From Prorocentrum cordatum (Eukaryota; Sar; Dinophyceae; Prorocentrales; Prorocentraceae), in the NCBI GenBank assembly GCA_963575745.1, contig CAUYUJ010003068.1, positions 55,001 through 82,495 of the forward strand: 27,495 bases of DNA. The letters run 5' to 3'. The first letter of the stretch is position 1. Each line of letters opens with the position of its first letter. This document shows positions 1 to 10,469 of this stretch, piece by piece. A program made the translations under genes and the position numbers. The notes under the pieces are model-generated. The model ran no database searches. It was not told where the DNA came from and saw only the letters and a program-made list of their open reading frames with translations.

Positions 1-79
1 CGCCAGGTACTGGAGGTGGGTACTATCCGTAGTATGACAATCCCCCACGACCACATCCAGGAAAAGCAATCCCAATGGA

Positions 80-345
80 GTAAAGGTCCTCCTCGTCCTC
101 CTCCTCGCCCTCGTCCTCGTCCTCGTCCTCCTCTTCGTCCTTCCTCACCCCCCGCCCTCCTCGTCCCCCCTCCCTGTCCGTGTCGCCCTCCCCCAGCCCC
201 CCCCCTTCCATGATCCCTCCCTTCCCCCTCGCCTCCCCCCCCCCGCCCCCGCTGCCCCTACTCCCCCGCTCCCCGCCCCGCCCCCGCGCTCCTCTCCCCT
301 TGCCCGCCTCCCCCCCGCGCCCGGCGCCGGCGGAGGAAGATCTCG
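80..345. repeat. C-rich polypyrimidine low-complexity tract
   Basis: The plus strand is almost purely pyrimidine with G interruptions. It begins as CCTCGT/CCTCCT hexamers (88-140) and continues as C-runs broken by T and G. Open frames through it read as Pro/Arg runs on the plus strand and Glu/Asp runs on the minus strand, as expected from the triplet composition. No domain is visible and I do not treat these frames as genes. Confidence 0.85.
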
Positions 346-454
346 GCCGCTACGCTGCAGCTCCCCCAGGGACCTTGACCGGACGGGGAGAAAAATTGTG
401 CGCCGTTTCGGCCGGCGCCTTCAGTGGTCCCGCCTCTTCATTTGGTTGCCCTTG

Positions 455-1000
455 ATCTTCCTCTTCCTCCTCCTCCTCCTCCTCCCCCTCCTCCCCATCC
501 GCCTCCCCCTCCTCCTCCTCCTCCTCCTCCTCCTCCTCCTCCTCTTCCTCCTCCTCACTCAGCCTTCCCCTCCTCATGATTCTTCTGTTCCACCTGCTCC
601 TGCTGCTGCTGCTGCGGCTGCTGCTTCTCCCCCCTCCCCCGAGAAATCGCCTCCCAGACCCCCAGGGTTAAGTGCGGGCCAGAAGTTCGAGGGAAAATGC
701 AGTCGCGGCGACGGGGAGCTCAAGGAGGCCCCTTCCCCTTGGTCCTCATTCCTGGTCTTCATTCCTTATCCTCCCTCTCCTCCTCATCCTCCTCCTCCTT
801 CTCTTCCTCCTCCGTCTACTCCTCCTCCTCCTCCTTCTCTTCCTCCTCCTCCTCCTCCTCCTCCTCCTCCTCCCCCTCCTCCTCCTCCTCCTCCTTCTCC
901 GCCCTCTCCTCTTCCTCCTCCTCGTCCTCCTCCTCCTCCTCCTCCTCCTCATGCTTCTCCTCCTCCTTCTTCTCCTCCTCCTTCTCCTCCATTTCTTTCC
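455..1000. repeat. (CCT)n microsatellite blocks with a 200-bp unique insert
   Basis: CCT triplets dominate 455-560 and 768-990. A short (TGC)n run sits at about 600-630 and a non-repetitive stretch at about 640-765. The three plus frames read poly-Leu, poly-Ser and poly-Pro; the minus frames read poly-Glu and poly-Arg. The block ends next to the first composite repeat at 1020, so it may be the left microsatellite boundary of that element. Confidence 0.9.
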
Positions 1001-1019
1001 TTATAGATATATCTTCTCT

Positions 1020-1750
1020 CTGTCGCACACCCAGGCCAGTTTTTAGGGCAGGCCGGGCGTTTCGCCTGAGACTTCCTCACCAACTATGACCCTGAAGCTT
1101 AAAAAGTGGCAACATGTTCACAGATGGAGGGCGGGTCGTTCTCAACATGTGCTCTCGCCCTAGCGCCGCGCGCATTCGTTTGAAAAATCCGCAAGAGCTT
1201 CACGGATTGAGGGCGGGTGGTTTTCAAAATATGGTTTTCGGCTTAGCGCCGCGCGCATTCGTTTGAAACATACAAGAACTTCACGGATTGAGTGCGGGGG
1301 GGGGGGGTCAAAATGTGATTCTCGCCTAATCGCCGCGTACTTTCGCTTTTTAATAGCAGCGATTTCTCGAATTGAGGGCGGTTCTTTTTCAACATGTGGC
1401 TCTCGCCTAAGCGCCGCGCGCACTCGATTCAAATTTTTACAAGAGTTTCACAGATTCCCATGATCGATGTACCAGAAATGGTGTTTTGGAAGGTTTCTGG
1501 ATTATGAGGGTGCAACAGTTACGTTGGTTCGCGGTGCTGAAATCCCAGAAATGGCGTTCTGGCATGATTCAGGGTCGTCAAGACGCAACAGTCAGAACAA
1601 CGTTTTGGCATGCTTCAGGATCTTCAAACGATTGTCTTCCAACGAGGCAGTTCCTTCAGTAGAAATGAACCGTCGTAGGGGCCTATGAAGAGGGAGCTTG
1701 GAGGGAGGGTCGATTCCAACATCGTTGATGACTCTGGAGTTTACACTGGT
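1020..1750 (+). repeat. Composite repeat, copy 1 (plus orientation)
   Basis: A ~730-bp block starting CTGTCGCAC and ending TTTACACTGG. Its parts are a leader with GGCCGGGCGTTTCG, four units of an ~82-bp minisatellite (1105-1450), a region repeating a CCAGAAATGG-type motif (1470-1620), and a tail with GTAGGGGCCTAT and ACATCGTTGATGA. All parts recur in the same order, reverse-complemented, at 11497-12170. It lies between (CCT)n tracts on both sides. No coding domain was found. It could be a satellite-derived unit or a non-autonomous mobile element. Confidence 0.8.
1105..1450 (+). repeat. ~82-bp minisatellite, array 1 (4 units)
   Basis: The anchor GCGCCGCG occurs at 1163, 1246, about 1330 and 1411, giving periods of 83, 84 and 81. 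Each unit runs TTCACGGATTGAGGGCGG, then TTTTCAAAATRTGGNTCTCGCC, then the anchor and an ATTCGTTTGAAA-like end. Units differ by scattered substitutions. The same unit is found at 2160-2455 and, inverted, at 11830-12070. Confidence 0.85.
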
Positions 1751-1751
1751 C

Positions 1752-1870
1752 CTCCTCCTCCTCCTCCTCCTCCTCCTCCTCCTCGTCCTCCTCCCCCTCC
1801 CCCTCCCCCTCCCCCCCTCCCCCTCCCCTCCCCATCATGCCCATCACTACCCTCTTCCTCCTCCTTCGCC
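1752..1870. repeat. (CCT)n / CCCCTCC microsatellite
   Basis: About ten perfect CCT triplets from 1752 grade into CCCTCC runs to about 1870. The tract directly follows composite copy 1 and precedes the leader of composite copy 2. The reverse-complement equivalent, (GGA)n at 11364-11496, follows composite copy 3 in the same relative place. Confidence 0.9.
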
Positions 1871-1894
1871 ACTCCTCGTTCTCGCAATGACCTC

Positions 1895-2600
1895 CTCCCC
1901 TGTCGCCCCACCAGACGTGTACGTAAGCCAGACTGGGCGCTTCGCTCGAGACTTCCTCACATGATCTTGCACCTAAGATTCAGGCGGCCATATCCCTCTA
2001 CGAAAGGAATATCCAAGACTAGTCGAGCGATAGCCTGGGGTTATGTTCTTACTACTTTTGCTTATGGTTGGAGTATATTTGACAATTCTCATGTTTCTTC
2101 CACAGTCCGCCTGTAGAAGAACACGCTCAACCTATACCTAAGATGCTCGAACGGTTGCAAGGGTGGACGGCCCGTCGTCTTCAAAATGCGGCTCTCGCCT
2201 TGGCGCCGCGATGTGATCCACAGCATTCCAAAGAGCATAAGGGCGGAGGGCCTGCAATTGACAAATTGTGGCTTTCGGACAGGCGCAGCGCACATTCGTT
2301 TTCAAAGGTTCCAGCAGCTGCAAGGATGGAGGTTCGTTTTCAAACTGGCTCTCGTCCGAGTTGCCCGCGCAGTCTATGGCCCGAAGCTTCAAAGCGTGCA
2401 GCAGTCTCACGGATGGAGGGCGGTTCCTCTTCAAGATGGGGTTGTCGTTTGAGGCTTCCGCAGATTGCACGAGCAGATTTCGAACACCCGCAGTTCTACA
2501 CGGAGGGCGGGCGGATCAGTTTTTGCACGAGCAGATTTCGAACACCCGCAGTTCTACACGGAGGGCGGGCGGATCAGTTTTAAACTGGGGTTTTAGTTGG
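1895..2600 (+). repeat. Composite repeat, copy 2 (partial, rearranged)
   Basis: It starts with the same leader motifs as copy 1: CCTGTCGC, then GGGCGCTTCGCTCGAGACTTCC at 1936-1957. A ~150-bp unrelated AT-richer stretch follows, then a fragment at 2108-2135 matching one end of the small TIR element found at 10833. Next come ~80-bp minisatellite units with anchors near 2203, 2283, 2362 and 2446. The CCAGAAATGG region and ACATCGTTGATGA tail of copy 1 are missing. It ends against a GGA tract rather than a CCT tract, so the right boundary differs from copy 1. Confidence 0.65.
2465..2580 (+). repeat. 58-bp perfect tandem duplication
   Basis: 2465-2522 and 2523-2580 read as identical 58-bp copies, each starting TTGCACGAGCAGATTTCG and ending GGCGGATCAGTTT. 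They sit inside the diverged minisatellite, so this is a much younger duplication than the array around it. Confidence 0.9.
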
Positions 2601-2616
2601 CGGTTGCTATACGAAT

Positions 2617-2920
2617 ATGGAGGGGGAGGCGGAGGAGGGGGAGGAGAGGAGGAGGAGGAGGAGGGGAGGAGGAGGAGGAGGAGAGGAGGAGCAGCAGGAC
2701 GAGGGGGGAGGAGGAGGAGGAGGGGGAGGAGGAGGAGGAAGGGAGGAGGAAATGGGGAAGGAGAGAGGAGGAGGAAGCGGGGAAGGAGGGAGGGGAGGAG
2801 GAGGAGGGGAAGGGGAGGCATGATGATGATGGATGATGATGATGATGAGAGAGGAGGAGGAGTGAGGAGAGGCGGAGGGGAAGAGGAGGAGGAGGAAGAG
2901 GAGGAGGGTAACGCACTGCC
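2617..2920. repeat. (GGA)n polypurine microsatellite
   Basis: About 300 bp of nearly pure purine built from GGA/GGGGA triplets, interrupted by an ATGATGATGG run at 2820-2846. The open frames across it are Gly/Arg/Glu runs on the plus strand and Pro/Ser/Leu runs on the minus strand and have no domain. Confidence 0.9.
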
Positions 2921-3429
2921 TCGGCGGTCGCCGCCCAGGTCAAGCTAGCGCTGGGTGAGCACATCAGACTGGGGCGAATGATGTCCCTCATGCCAGCAAA
3001 AAAAAACGTCCCCGCCCCCACCCAGGGCATCACGGAGCGGACACACAGGCACAGCCCAAAAAGGGGCGTGGCGAGAAAGCGCCAAGGAACGCAGGTCATG
3101 GCTGGGCTTCCATAGGCCGTAACCGTAACCAGAGCGTTTCAGGTCAGAGGCTTGCAGGGGCCTTGGGGTTCGGAGGGTTCGACTTCCAGGCCTCCCCTCG
3201 TCAACCCTTCAGAAATAAGTCCTGTTGCGCGCCGCCTTATCTGACATCTGATGGAATTCAGGCGGGCAGCAATCGACAAGGAGGTGGCTCGCCACACCTG
3301 TGGGATAGAAGCCGCATCTTATACAAAGGACCACACCCCCTGGCGCAACCCAGCACCTGTGTCCTCGCGCCGCTTCGGGCGGCACGATGCCGCAAGGCGG
3401 CATGAGGGCCATTGGTACCGTGGTCGCGC
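2921..3429. other. Spacer between (GGA)n and the minus-strand LINE remnant
   Basis: About 500 bp of mixed sequence with an A9 run near 3000 and no convincing domain in either strand. Since it lies downstream of the minus-strand LINE coding region, some of it may be that element's 3' untranslated end. No poly(A) tail on that strand or target-site duplication could be identified. Confidence 0.4.
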
Positions 3430-4249
3430 TCAGGGAGGGCTTGGGGGTCCGTCTGCTTTGCCGTGGGCGCTTCGCCGCGGGCAAGGAAGGGCGCCCATCC
3501 TCGGCGTTCTGGACGGCACGGTCCTGCTGCTCCTGGGCAGGCGACCGCACCAGAGCCACGGGGTCGAAGGTGACATGCTCCGCACACCGCGACCATCGTC
3601 AGGCGAGCTAGGCGAGTGAGGACGACACGTCGACCGACGCAAATCCGACACATCGACGTCGACAAACGGGCGAGAGGCACCAGCAGGGGGGCTACTCGCG
3701 CTCCTCTCAGGGATAACAGCCTCCTCGCGCAGGGGGGAAAGGCCACCATCACCATCAGCAGCTGGGCCACTGAGCACATTTACCACAGCTTCCCGTTCGC
3801 AAGGCGACGGGGGGGCCGCAGGAGATGGCTCGGCAGCCTGCTGCTGTATGGCACCAGGCGGGGCCGAAACGCGACCGTGCCCTGGCGAGTGCGGAGGCTG
3901 CGATGCCACGAGTCCGAGCGTACTCTCCAGAGCCCGCGGGCGAGCAGGGCAGGAGAGAGAGGAGAGACGACGAACTCTATCAATGGTTTTGGCCCCACAT
4001 TTACAGAAGGTACAACTATATATGCTCCGTCCTGGGATCCTCGGGGGGACGTGCCGCAAATGGTCAGGCACTTCAACGCTGGGTTCCAAACCAGGGGCAG
4101 GGGAGCGGCGGCGTCCCCGCTTCACACGAGGACGAGTGGGGACCCTACCCGCCCCCCCATACAGGGACACAGCCTTCGCCATCCAGCGAAGGCTGAACAC
4201 ATAGTGCTTGTGAGCAGCAGCCATGGCCTGTCGGGCAGGGCGCGAAGCA
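3430..4249 (-). pseudogene. C-terminal tail of minus-strand LINE
   Basis: The frame that ends RNase H stays open for another ~270 codons. It contains a Cys-rich patch (YSCTFCKCGAK and SSLSCPARP) and a long Pro/Ser/Arg-rich region. The composition suggests non-domain sequence or read-through into the 3' untranslated region. I cannot tell where the original protein ended. Confidence 0.45.
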
Positions 4250-5002
4250 CAATGAAGGTCGCGCCCCGAGATGGCCGCAAGGTCGGCCCAGCGATTGCCT
4301 TTAGCTACTTCGCTCGCGCCGCGCTGGTGACCCCTACAAAGTTCAAAAGACCACCCGTGTGGAGGCCCCCGAGGTCTTCGATCTTGCCCCAGATGGCCTC
4401 CCAAATGCCAAGATTGTTCCGACGGGGGGCTAAACGCCAATTAGGACCTTTGTCCAGCCAATCGCGGGGGCCCCTTGAAGTCGGTTATACTAGCGACTCG
4501 GGGGGCACAGGCTATACGTAAGGGCTTGGAGGGCGGCGTGCATTTCAGCCCCCGGCGAGGACTGGACGACGCCAGGTAGCGCCCCATAGACCGCACATGT
4601 GATCTCTCCATCTCTTCGCTCCGATCGCTGACCGAGGCCCCGCCCAGCTCTGGCAGACTCTGGCCAAGACCAAATGCGGCGACACGCTCCATCCGTATAG
4701 ATCCTTCCCGGGATTCCTTCCCTCTGGACTTCCATGGGGGACATGCCGCTTCCCCGAATTGTCTCCAGCGGGTAGCTCTGGAAAACGTGACCGCCCGATA
4801 AGTCTGCGATCCCAAAACCAAGGCCCAGTTCCACATGTAGGGACCCTCTGCGGCCCATGCGAGACGCATGTCCACGACGGGCGGCATCAAACGCAGGACA
4901 TTCCCACCAGATGTGGTGCATAGTGCAGGAGTTGTTTCCGCGCAGTCGACACTGTGCATCGTCCGCGTGCCCGAGATGGTGGAGGCGCGCGGGCGTCCAC
5001 AT
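4250..5002 (-). pseudogene. Cys/His segment and RNase H domain of LINE
   Basis: CRLRGNNSCTMHHIWWECP (from about 4951) has the spacing of the Cys/His segment that precedes RNase H in some LINEs. RNase H itself is spread over three frames: IYTDGAC (Asp at about 4693), GAEMHAALQAL (Glu at about 4546), ASITDFKG (Asp at about 4482), then RGHQRGASEVAKGNRWADLAA with His near 4329 and the last Asp near 4284. All expected D-E-D-D positions are therefore still visible, but at least two frameshifts separate them, so no functional enzyme can be made. Confidence 0.8.
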
Positions 5003-5952
5003 GCCACCTGTGACGAACGCCCGTAGCAGTCCTGCCTCCCGATGTCCAGGGGCCAGTTCCCATCGCGTTGCGTGCCCTGGGAGTCCATCAGTGGGCCTGG
5101 CTCGCTGGGTTGATCGGGATCGATGTCGTCAGCAGTTTCGTCGGGGGGAAGTTCTCGTCCCAAGATCTTGGCAATCGGTTCCAGCCAGTATCCCGTGGGC
5201 TCTTTGGGTTTCATTGGCTCGCGCGAGCCATCAGGCCGACTGGCCCACTGGGCCCGCGGCCTTCTCATGGCCGATTCCTTGGCAACCGCCAATATCGTCG
5301 AAGGCGCTTCCTCCCGAATACCCAAGACATCACCCGCATCTATGCGTACCAGGTGCCCAGAAGAAATGAGCCATTCCAAATCCCGAATTGCCACTAAGGT
5401 AGCGCCCGCAGGCCCAGCGACCCTGGACCATGGTTTGGGATGATTGTATACAACCTGGATCTGTTTAGCCCGAGCCCGTTGCAGAACATCCCCAGGCACC
5501 GCGCGCTCGCGGTGCAGGAGAGACCATTGGTAAATGGGAGCGTGCCACGCCATGGCCTGAGGGTCGGAGCGTTGCTGGTCCTGGAAGCAGGAGGTGACCC
5601 AAGCCGAGGTGGCGGCCCCTGGGGTATACCAGGAGCTTCGAAGGATACGTCTCGTTTTAGCCACTAGCCGTGGGAGAGCTCCGTGCACTCCCACTCCGTG
5701 AGCCATGGCTGGCGGCATGGCTTGGCGCACAAAACGCGCAGCCAGCTTGCCGCCACGACGCGCCGATCGGAACCTTGGCGCCCGACGACCGACAGCCCGC
5801 ACTCTCGACCGCAGCTTGGTGTACCGAACGGGGCGCCCTGAGGAAGTAGCAATGCCCAAGACTTCGAGCGCGCTGCAACGAGTGCATTTCATGGATCGGA
5901 CCAGTCTGCGCACCCGACGCCCAAGTTGAGGGTTGCTAGAAGTGACTTTCAT
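5003..5952 (-). pseudogene. LINE post-RT (thumb/connection) region
   Basis: An open stretch following the RT. It begins MKVTSSNPQLGRRVRRLV, continues with a basic region rich in Arg, then AWHAPIYQWSLLHRERAVPG and an acidic ELPPDETADDIDPD segment. I recognise it only as the region joining RT and RNase H in such LINEs; no catalytic motif is expected here. It stays open to about 4441 in the same frame, but the zinc-knuckle-like and first RNase H motifs appear in another frame, so a frameshift lies near 5000. Confidence 0.6.
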
Positions 5953-6006
5953 CTTTTTTCCGGGCCGCAGGCAGCCTCAGACTCTCCAGAACGCCCACAA
6001 GTACCC

Positions 6007-6974
6007 TCAACATATTGCCCCCCCCCCCCCCCCCACACACACACGGAGCTTCTGCGCAGGGCCCGAGACATCCAGGATAATATCGCATGCGAACAGGTCG
6101 ATCGTGCGCGCTATGCTGAACGCGTGCATATATAATGCGTCAGAGGGCGTGAGCAGGATGCACTGCAAGGCGAACATGGCGAAGCCACATCCTGGCAACA
6201 CTCCACGCCGAGCCCAGGTGACCTCGGAGACACTGTTGCCCCAGACCAGCCGACGGGCCCCATGATACATTCGCAGGGCCATGAGCAGCAAGGTTCCTGG
6301 GAACCCGTGAATCATCCCAGCCTGGATAAGCTTATCCCACGGAACTTTGCCGAAACATTTTCCAATGTCAACAGCTGCGCGGAGTGATGCAGGTCCGCTG
6401 GAGTCGGAGCCTAGCCTCGGCATGGACAAGTAACCTGGCGGCAACGTCCGTGGTCGATTTCTGGGCGCCGAGGGCCAGGTAGGCCCCATTGAGTTGCGGG
6501 GCCCAAGCCCGAACCCAGGTCATCCTTGCTTTCAGCCAAATCCGATGCACCGAAGGCAGCAAGGCAATCGGCCTGTAGCCCCCAGAGGGCTTCGCCAGGA
6601 GGACGATATGGACGTTCCTGATGAGGCCAAGTTGCACACACTTCACACAGGTAAAGCCGATACTCCAGGAAAGACAAGGCTTCGTTTGACAACAATGCCC
6701 AGTGCCGAGGCCGAATTCGGTCCGCATCAACCGCGGTGCGACGCTGAAATTGAAGCGCTGCAGTACGTAACTCAGCGATTCTGGGGCGGCAACCTAGGAC
6801 CGTGCTCGCATAGGTGGCGCATTTCATCCACGATGCCGTCCGAAATGGTTTCGTCATGGATACTCCCAAAAACGTCGTCGGGCGGGTTGTCACACGCATT
6901 TCAAACTTGGGCCCAGGATTGCCGTTGGGCCTCGACCACGTCGCCTGGGCAGCTGGCGGGCCCCAGAGCCCCAT
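6007..6974 (-). pseudogene. LINE reverse transcriptase domain (inactive)
   Basis: RT signatures occur in two overlapping frames. The fingers motif NVHIVLLAKPSGGYRPIALL starts at about 6616. It is followed by a helix-rich stretch, then motif A as AVDIGKCFGKVPWDKL (Asp at about 6369) and motif B-like RRGVLPGCGFAMFAL near 6204. The motif C position reads LFACDIIL at about 6093, where RTs need two adjacent Asp (xADD or xVDD). One Asp is replaced by Cys, so polymerase activity is not expected. A 17-base C run with an (AC)n extension (6018-6044) interrupts the frame just after motif C. Confidence 0.85.
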
Positions 6975-7003
6975 CGACCTGCGATGAGCACCACCCGCGC
7001 GTC

Positions 7004-8284
7004 TTAGTCCATGGGTGAACTGGCCCAGGTTGCTCCAGGCAGTAAAATAAGAGATATAGCCTGTGCAAGTCGACGCTCTTCTTTAGCGGCCAGACGCCCA
7101 AGATAGCCCCCCCCCCAAAAAAAAACACCACCCACGAATGGGAAGAGGTGACCGTGGGTGCCCGCGGGGGAGACCACCACCTGCTGAATCAGGTAGACGA
7201 CGATCTCGCAAATTGCAGGGGGCATGTGCTTTCGCATCCTGCCATGTCGACGGTCTCCCGAAAGAAAGTCGCAGAGAAAGCCCCAAGCCCGAGATTCGTT
7301 AAGAGACCCATGTCGAATATCATGAACACGAAACTGCAGGATCCTCATTATAGCTCTGGAAGCCTGGGTCCCTGAGGGCTGGTATCTGGCTAACGCTCCC
7401 CCAGAGGTCGACTTGCGATAGCGAGGCCCACGCGAGCGTCCTACAAGACGGTCGCGCCCTCCTTCGGGGGCTTGAAAGAGTGGCGCAAGCTCAGCTTCAG
7501 CTCCGTCATACAGAGCTCGGCTGAGCTGGTCGAGTCGATCTCCATGGTCACCGTGCTGACCCAGACGGTGTACCGAATCCAGTGCCACGAGATCAGCCCA
7601 CGGCATGCCGGGCTGACCTTTGGGAACGTCGAAGTTCAATTCACCATCATCGTCCTCTTCGGTGGTCTGAAGCTTGGCCTTCATCTGAACAGGAAAGGAC
7701 CCAGGGCCCGATAGCACTCCTCCAAGAAGCGAGGTCATCACCGCATAGTGGTTCCCGGGAGGGGAGTCCGCAAGTGTAACCGGTGCGGTGCTGGAAGACG
7801 CGATGCTGTCACTGGCCAGCCAGAAGTCAAGGAGGCTGCGCTTACCTGATTTCGGATCACGATAAGTATCTTCTGTGGGATTAATGAGCCTTGCTTGCAA
7901 CCGATCGCACAGTCCTGAATCACTTAGTCGTTGAGGAGAGACGTTCCAATCTCCCCTAAAGCAATACGGCAGCATGCAGTATGACAAGGTGGCCCCAAAT
8001 GCCCGCAGTTTGTCAGTGTTGGGACCTCCCAGATGGTGCCCTTGTTCCAAGTAAACGGAGCCGACCAGGAAATCATGACGAGGCCCAGCATGCATGTGCA
8101 CAAAGACAGCAAAGGTTGGGACGATCAGATGATCAGCCGAATGACTTGGCACCGAAACACCAATGTGGTTAGGCACAAAGATTCCCACTCCTCCACTGCC
8201 AAGACTATCGTGGTTGTCGCTGGGTACTGCAGGGGTCACGCAGGGCTTCCACCCATTCGCACTTGCCCACTCAACAGCCCGCAA
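7004..8284 (-). pseudogene. LINE endonuclease domain remainder and linker
   Basis: This continues the upstream frame after a single TAG. Visible APE/EEP motifs are GGVGIFVPNHIG, a hydrophobic strand FLVGSVYLEQG, the catalytic D-x-N in FRGDWNVSP, LLDFWLASD and the terminal GNHYAVM, which occupies the place of the usual S-D-H. About 230 residues of linker towards the RT follow, ending near a C-run/A-run junction at 7108-7126 that probably shifts frame. Alone this part has no start codon of its own; TTG follows the stop. It is one piece of a single former protein with the neighbouring stretches. Confidence 0.8.
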
Positions 8285-9568
8285 CTACCGATCACCATGC
8301 AGTTTGTGCTCTTGAATGAGAACAATGGCATTACGTGGCCCATCCTGTAGAAGAGCCTTCGCTTGCGGCCAGCCACTAGAGCTGAATGTGGCAACCCGGA
8401 CATCCGTCTTCTTAGACGCCGTCTTGGGAGCCCGCCTCCACGGGCGATTCGAGGGCCGCTGTGAAACTGCATGGGGCTTCCGTGAGCAGTGACTGGGCCA
8501 GCCGAGCACGTCCCCGAGGCCTCGAGGACGGCGGGGCAGTCGGAGGAGAATGCGTAGGCAAAGCCGCACTAGATGGGTGTGTAGGCGAAGTAGCACAAGT
8601 TGCCAGCGCAGGACGTGCGGCACAACTCCCATCCGCAGTTCAGGAGGGTGATCACCGCCACCAGCAGCTCCATCTGGAGGCCCCGCAGCAGCGGCAGGCA
8701 GAGCAGGAGGCCGACGATCATCACCGCCACGCTGGACGACGCGAAGCGGACCTGACGAGCTAGCGGCATGAAACTGGAAATCCGCCTGCTGAGTAGGCAG
8801 GTTGTACGTGTACAAGATTCCCTTGCACCATCGGCGTCGAGAGGGCACGCGATCGCTCTCACTGCTACTCGGTCTCGATTCAGGGCGGCCCAGGTCCCGA
8901 GCAGATCGCAGCAGCTTCTCGGTGGCCTTCGCGCACTGAAGGACTATCGCCGCACCATCATTGACCCGAATGAGGGTGACGTCATCATCCATACCTGCAT
9001 CAACATCATCACCTGAGGAATCGTGCGCTGGCGGTTGGTGGCCAGGATGGGCAGCACCTTCTCCAGAAGTGGCGTCTGGGGCGTCGCCAATATGATCACG
9101 AAGTGCCGCCATCATGTTCATCGCAGCGTCAAGCGCTCGGGTCGCTTCCCCGATCATGAAGTCAGCAAACGGTTGGTCAGACATCTCACTGGCAAGAAGC
9201 AATCGCGTGTTCCGAAGTGCGCGAAGGCGCTGCGCCAGCATGCGGTACCACCGATGGCGGTCCTCCAAGTAGATGGTCCCAAAATGTTTCAGATGTCGGC
9301 GAAGATGCGAAGCATGTTGAAACCACGCGTAGTGACAAATGCGCTCCGCCAACTCCTTGCGCAGGGCACCGGCAGGAGCTATGCTGTTGTCTCGTCCTTT
9401 CCTCCGTTCCTCCCCGTCCTGCTCCTCGTCCTGCTTCCCCTCCTCCTCCTTCCTCCTTTGCCTCCCCATCTTCTCGTCGTCTTCCTCATCCCTCCTCGTT
9501 CTCCCTCCCGAGTCCTTGGCCCTTGGCCGTCGTCTTGGTTGAAGTCCTCGCAGGACTATTCGTTTCAT
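8285..9568 (-). pseudogene. LINE N-terminal region and start of APE endonuclease
   Basis: A 427-codon open stretch. Residues ~20-65 are Lys/Glu/Arg-rich and overlap a CCT-type tract on the plus strand. Residues ~70-170 form a plausible helical region (AERICHYAWFQHASHLRRH). Residues ~175-230 are acidic and low-complexity. The last ~35 residues start the endonuclease fold: VRVATFSSSGW followed by IVLIQEHKLHGDR, where the Glu of QEH matches the metal-binding Glu of APE-type endonucleases. The Asn normally found after the first strand appears as Ser. The frame stops at a TAG (8287-8285) and continues in the same frame beyond it. Confidence 0.75.
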
Positions 9569-10260
9569 GAACCCCAGCTAGTCTCGCTCCACGGCCCACG
9601 GACTTGGACTCTGCGGCTGTGGCCCCTTCGCCGGATGAGTAAGAGGAGGCGAAAGAGGAGGGATGAGGAGGAGGAGGAGGACGAGGACAAGGACAAGGAC
9701 GAGGACGAGGGGGAAGAAGAGGAGGGCAATATGGTGGCAGGAGGAGGGAGGGGAGAGGAGGAAGAGGAGGAGGCCCGCAGAACAGGACCCCTCCTGCTGC
9801 GTGCTCAGTGCCACACGGCCCGCTTGGCCCTGGGAGGTCTGTGCAGGAGCTCGGCAGCTTCGACGCAGCGGCTCCCGTTGGCGCCGCAGGGCTTTCGGAG
9901 CGCTCGGGTGCCACCCGTGCGCTGCTCCTCGGGCAGCCGGAAGAGACGAGCGCGCAGTTCTGCCCAGTGGAATTCGCCCGGAAGAAATTGTGCAATGTAC
10001 CCAAAAGCCTTGGGGGGGGCGAGCGACGGTCCTGGCCGTGGGTCTGGTATAGAAAATGCCCTCCCTGGGACGTGGTTCGTGTGGACTGAAAGTGGCCCTA
10101 GTGGAATCCGACTGGAGCGGGCAGGGTGTGGTGTACAAGAAGACCTTGAGGATGGGAGCTGGCTGGGGCGCTGAGCTGGCCCAGCACTGTCTTCGGCCAG
10201 CAGGGATGAGGGAGAAGGGCCCCCCCTCGTCGGGACGGCTGGACGCGGCTCTAAAGCTTG
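9569..10260. other. Region upstream of the minus-strand LINE with GGA tract
   Basis: It contains a purine tract of GGA/GAC triplets at 9640-9780 and mixed GC-rich sequence to 10260. A plus-strand frame starting at 9023 stays open through it, but its first part is antisense to the LINE and the rest is Glu-rich microsatellite plus unrecognised sequence. I see no domain. It may include the 5' untranslated part of the minus-strand LINE. Confidence 0.45.
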
Positions 10261-10273
10261 TTAGCTTCGACCC

Positions 10274-10294
10274 GGGGGGGGGGGGGGGGGGGGG
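10274..10294. repeat. G21 homopolymer
   Basis: An uninterrupted run of 21 G after ACCC. The length may be inexact because homopolymers of this size are unstable and hard to sequence. Confidence 0.9.
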
Positions 10295-10469
10295 AAGGCG
10301 TGATTTTGTTGGTGTCCGTCCTTCTCGGGCCTCGAGGAGGGATCCAGGGCCGATCTTTGAAAAGAGAGGAGGGATGGAGCGGCGAGGGGACGATGCGAAC
10401 AGATCGGGAGCGTGCGAAACCTCGCGATCAGGAGGATCTGGATAGCCTGGAGACTGTTTTCTTAGGGCC

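Larger units (their letters stand above)
3430..9568 (-). mobile_element. Degenerate LINE (EN-RT-RNase H), minus strand
   Basis: Read on the minus strand, a ~6.1-kb region carries in order an N-terminal low-complexity/basic region, an APE-type endonuclease, a reverse transcriptase, a Cys/His segment, RNase H and a Pro-rich tail. This is the layout of RNase H-containing non-LTR retrotransposons such as the I group. The reading frame is broken by at least one in-frame stop (8285-8287) and several frameshifts, and RT motif C is mutated, so the copy is dead. The outer ends are uncertain because no flanking duplication was recognised; the coordinates are the limits of recognisable coding. Confidence 0.85.

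Noticed and set aside
398-1089. Long overlapping open frames rich in Leu, Ser, Pro, Glu and Arg
   Set aside because: All six frames are open because CCT/GGA triplets contain no stop codons; the peptides are homopolymeric and carry no domain.
3160-3195. tRNA-like B box GGTTCGACTTCC
   Set aside because: No A box at a suitable distance and no cloverleaf could be drawn.
5068-5397. Plus-strand frames inside the LINE
   Set aside because: Shadow frames of the minus-strand post-RT region.
9023-10174. 383-codon plus-strand frame
   Set aside because: Its first half is antisense to the recognised minus-strand LINE N-terminal region and the rest crosses a GGA tract; no motif.
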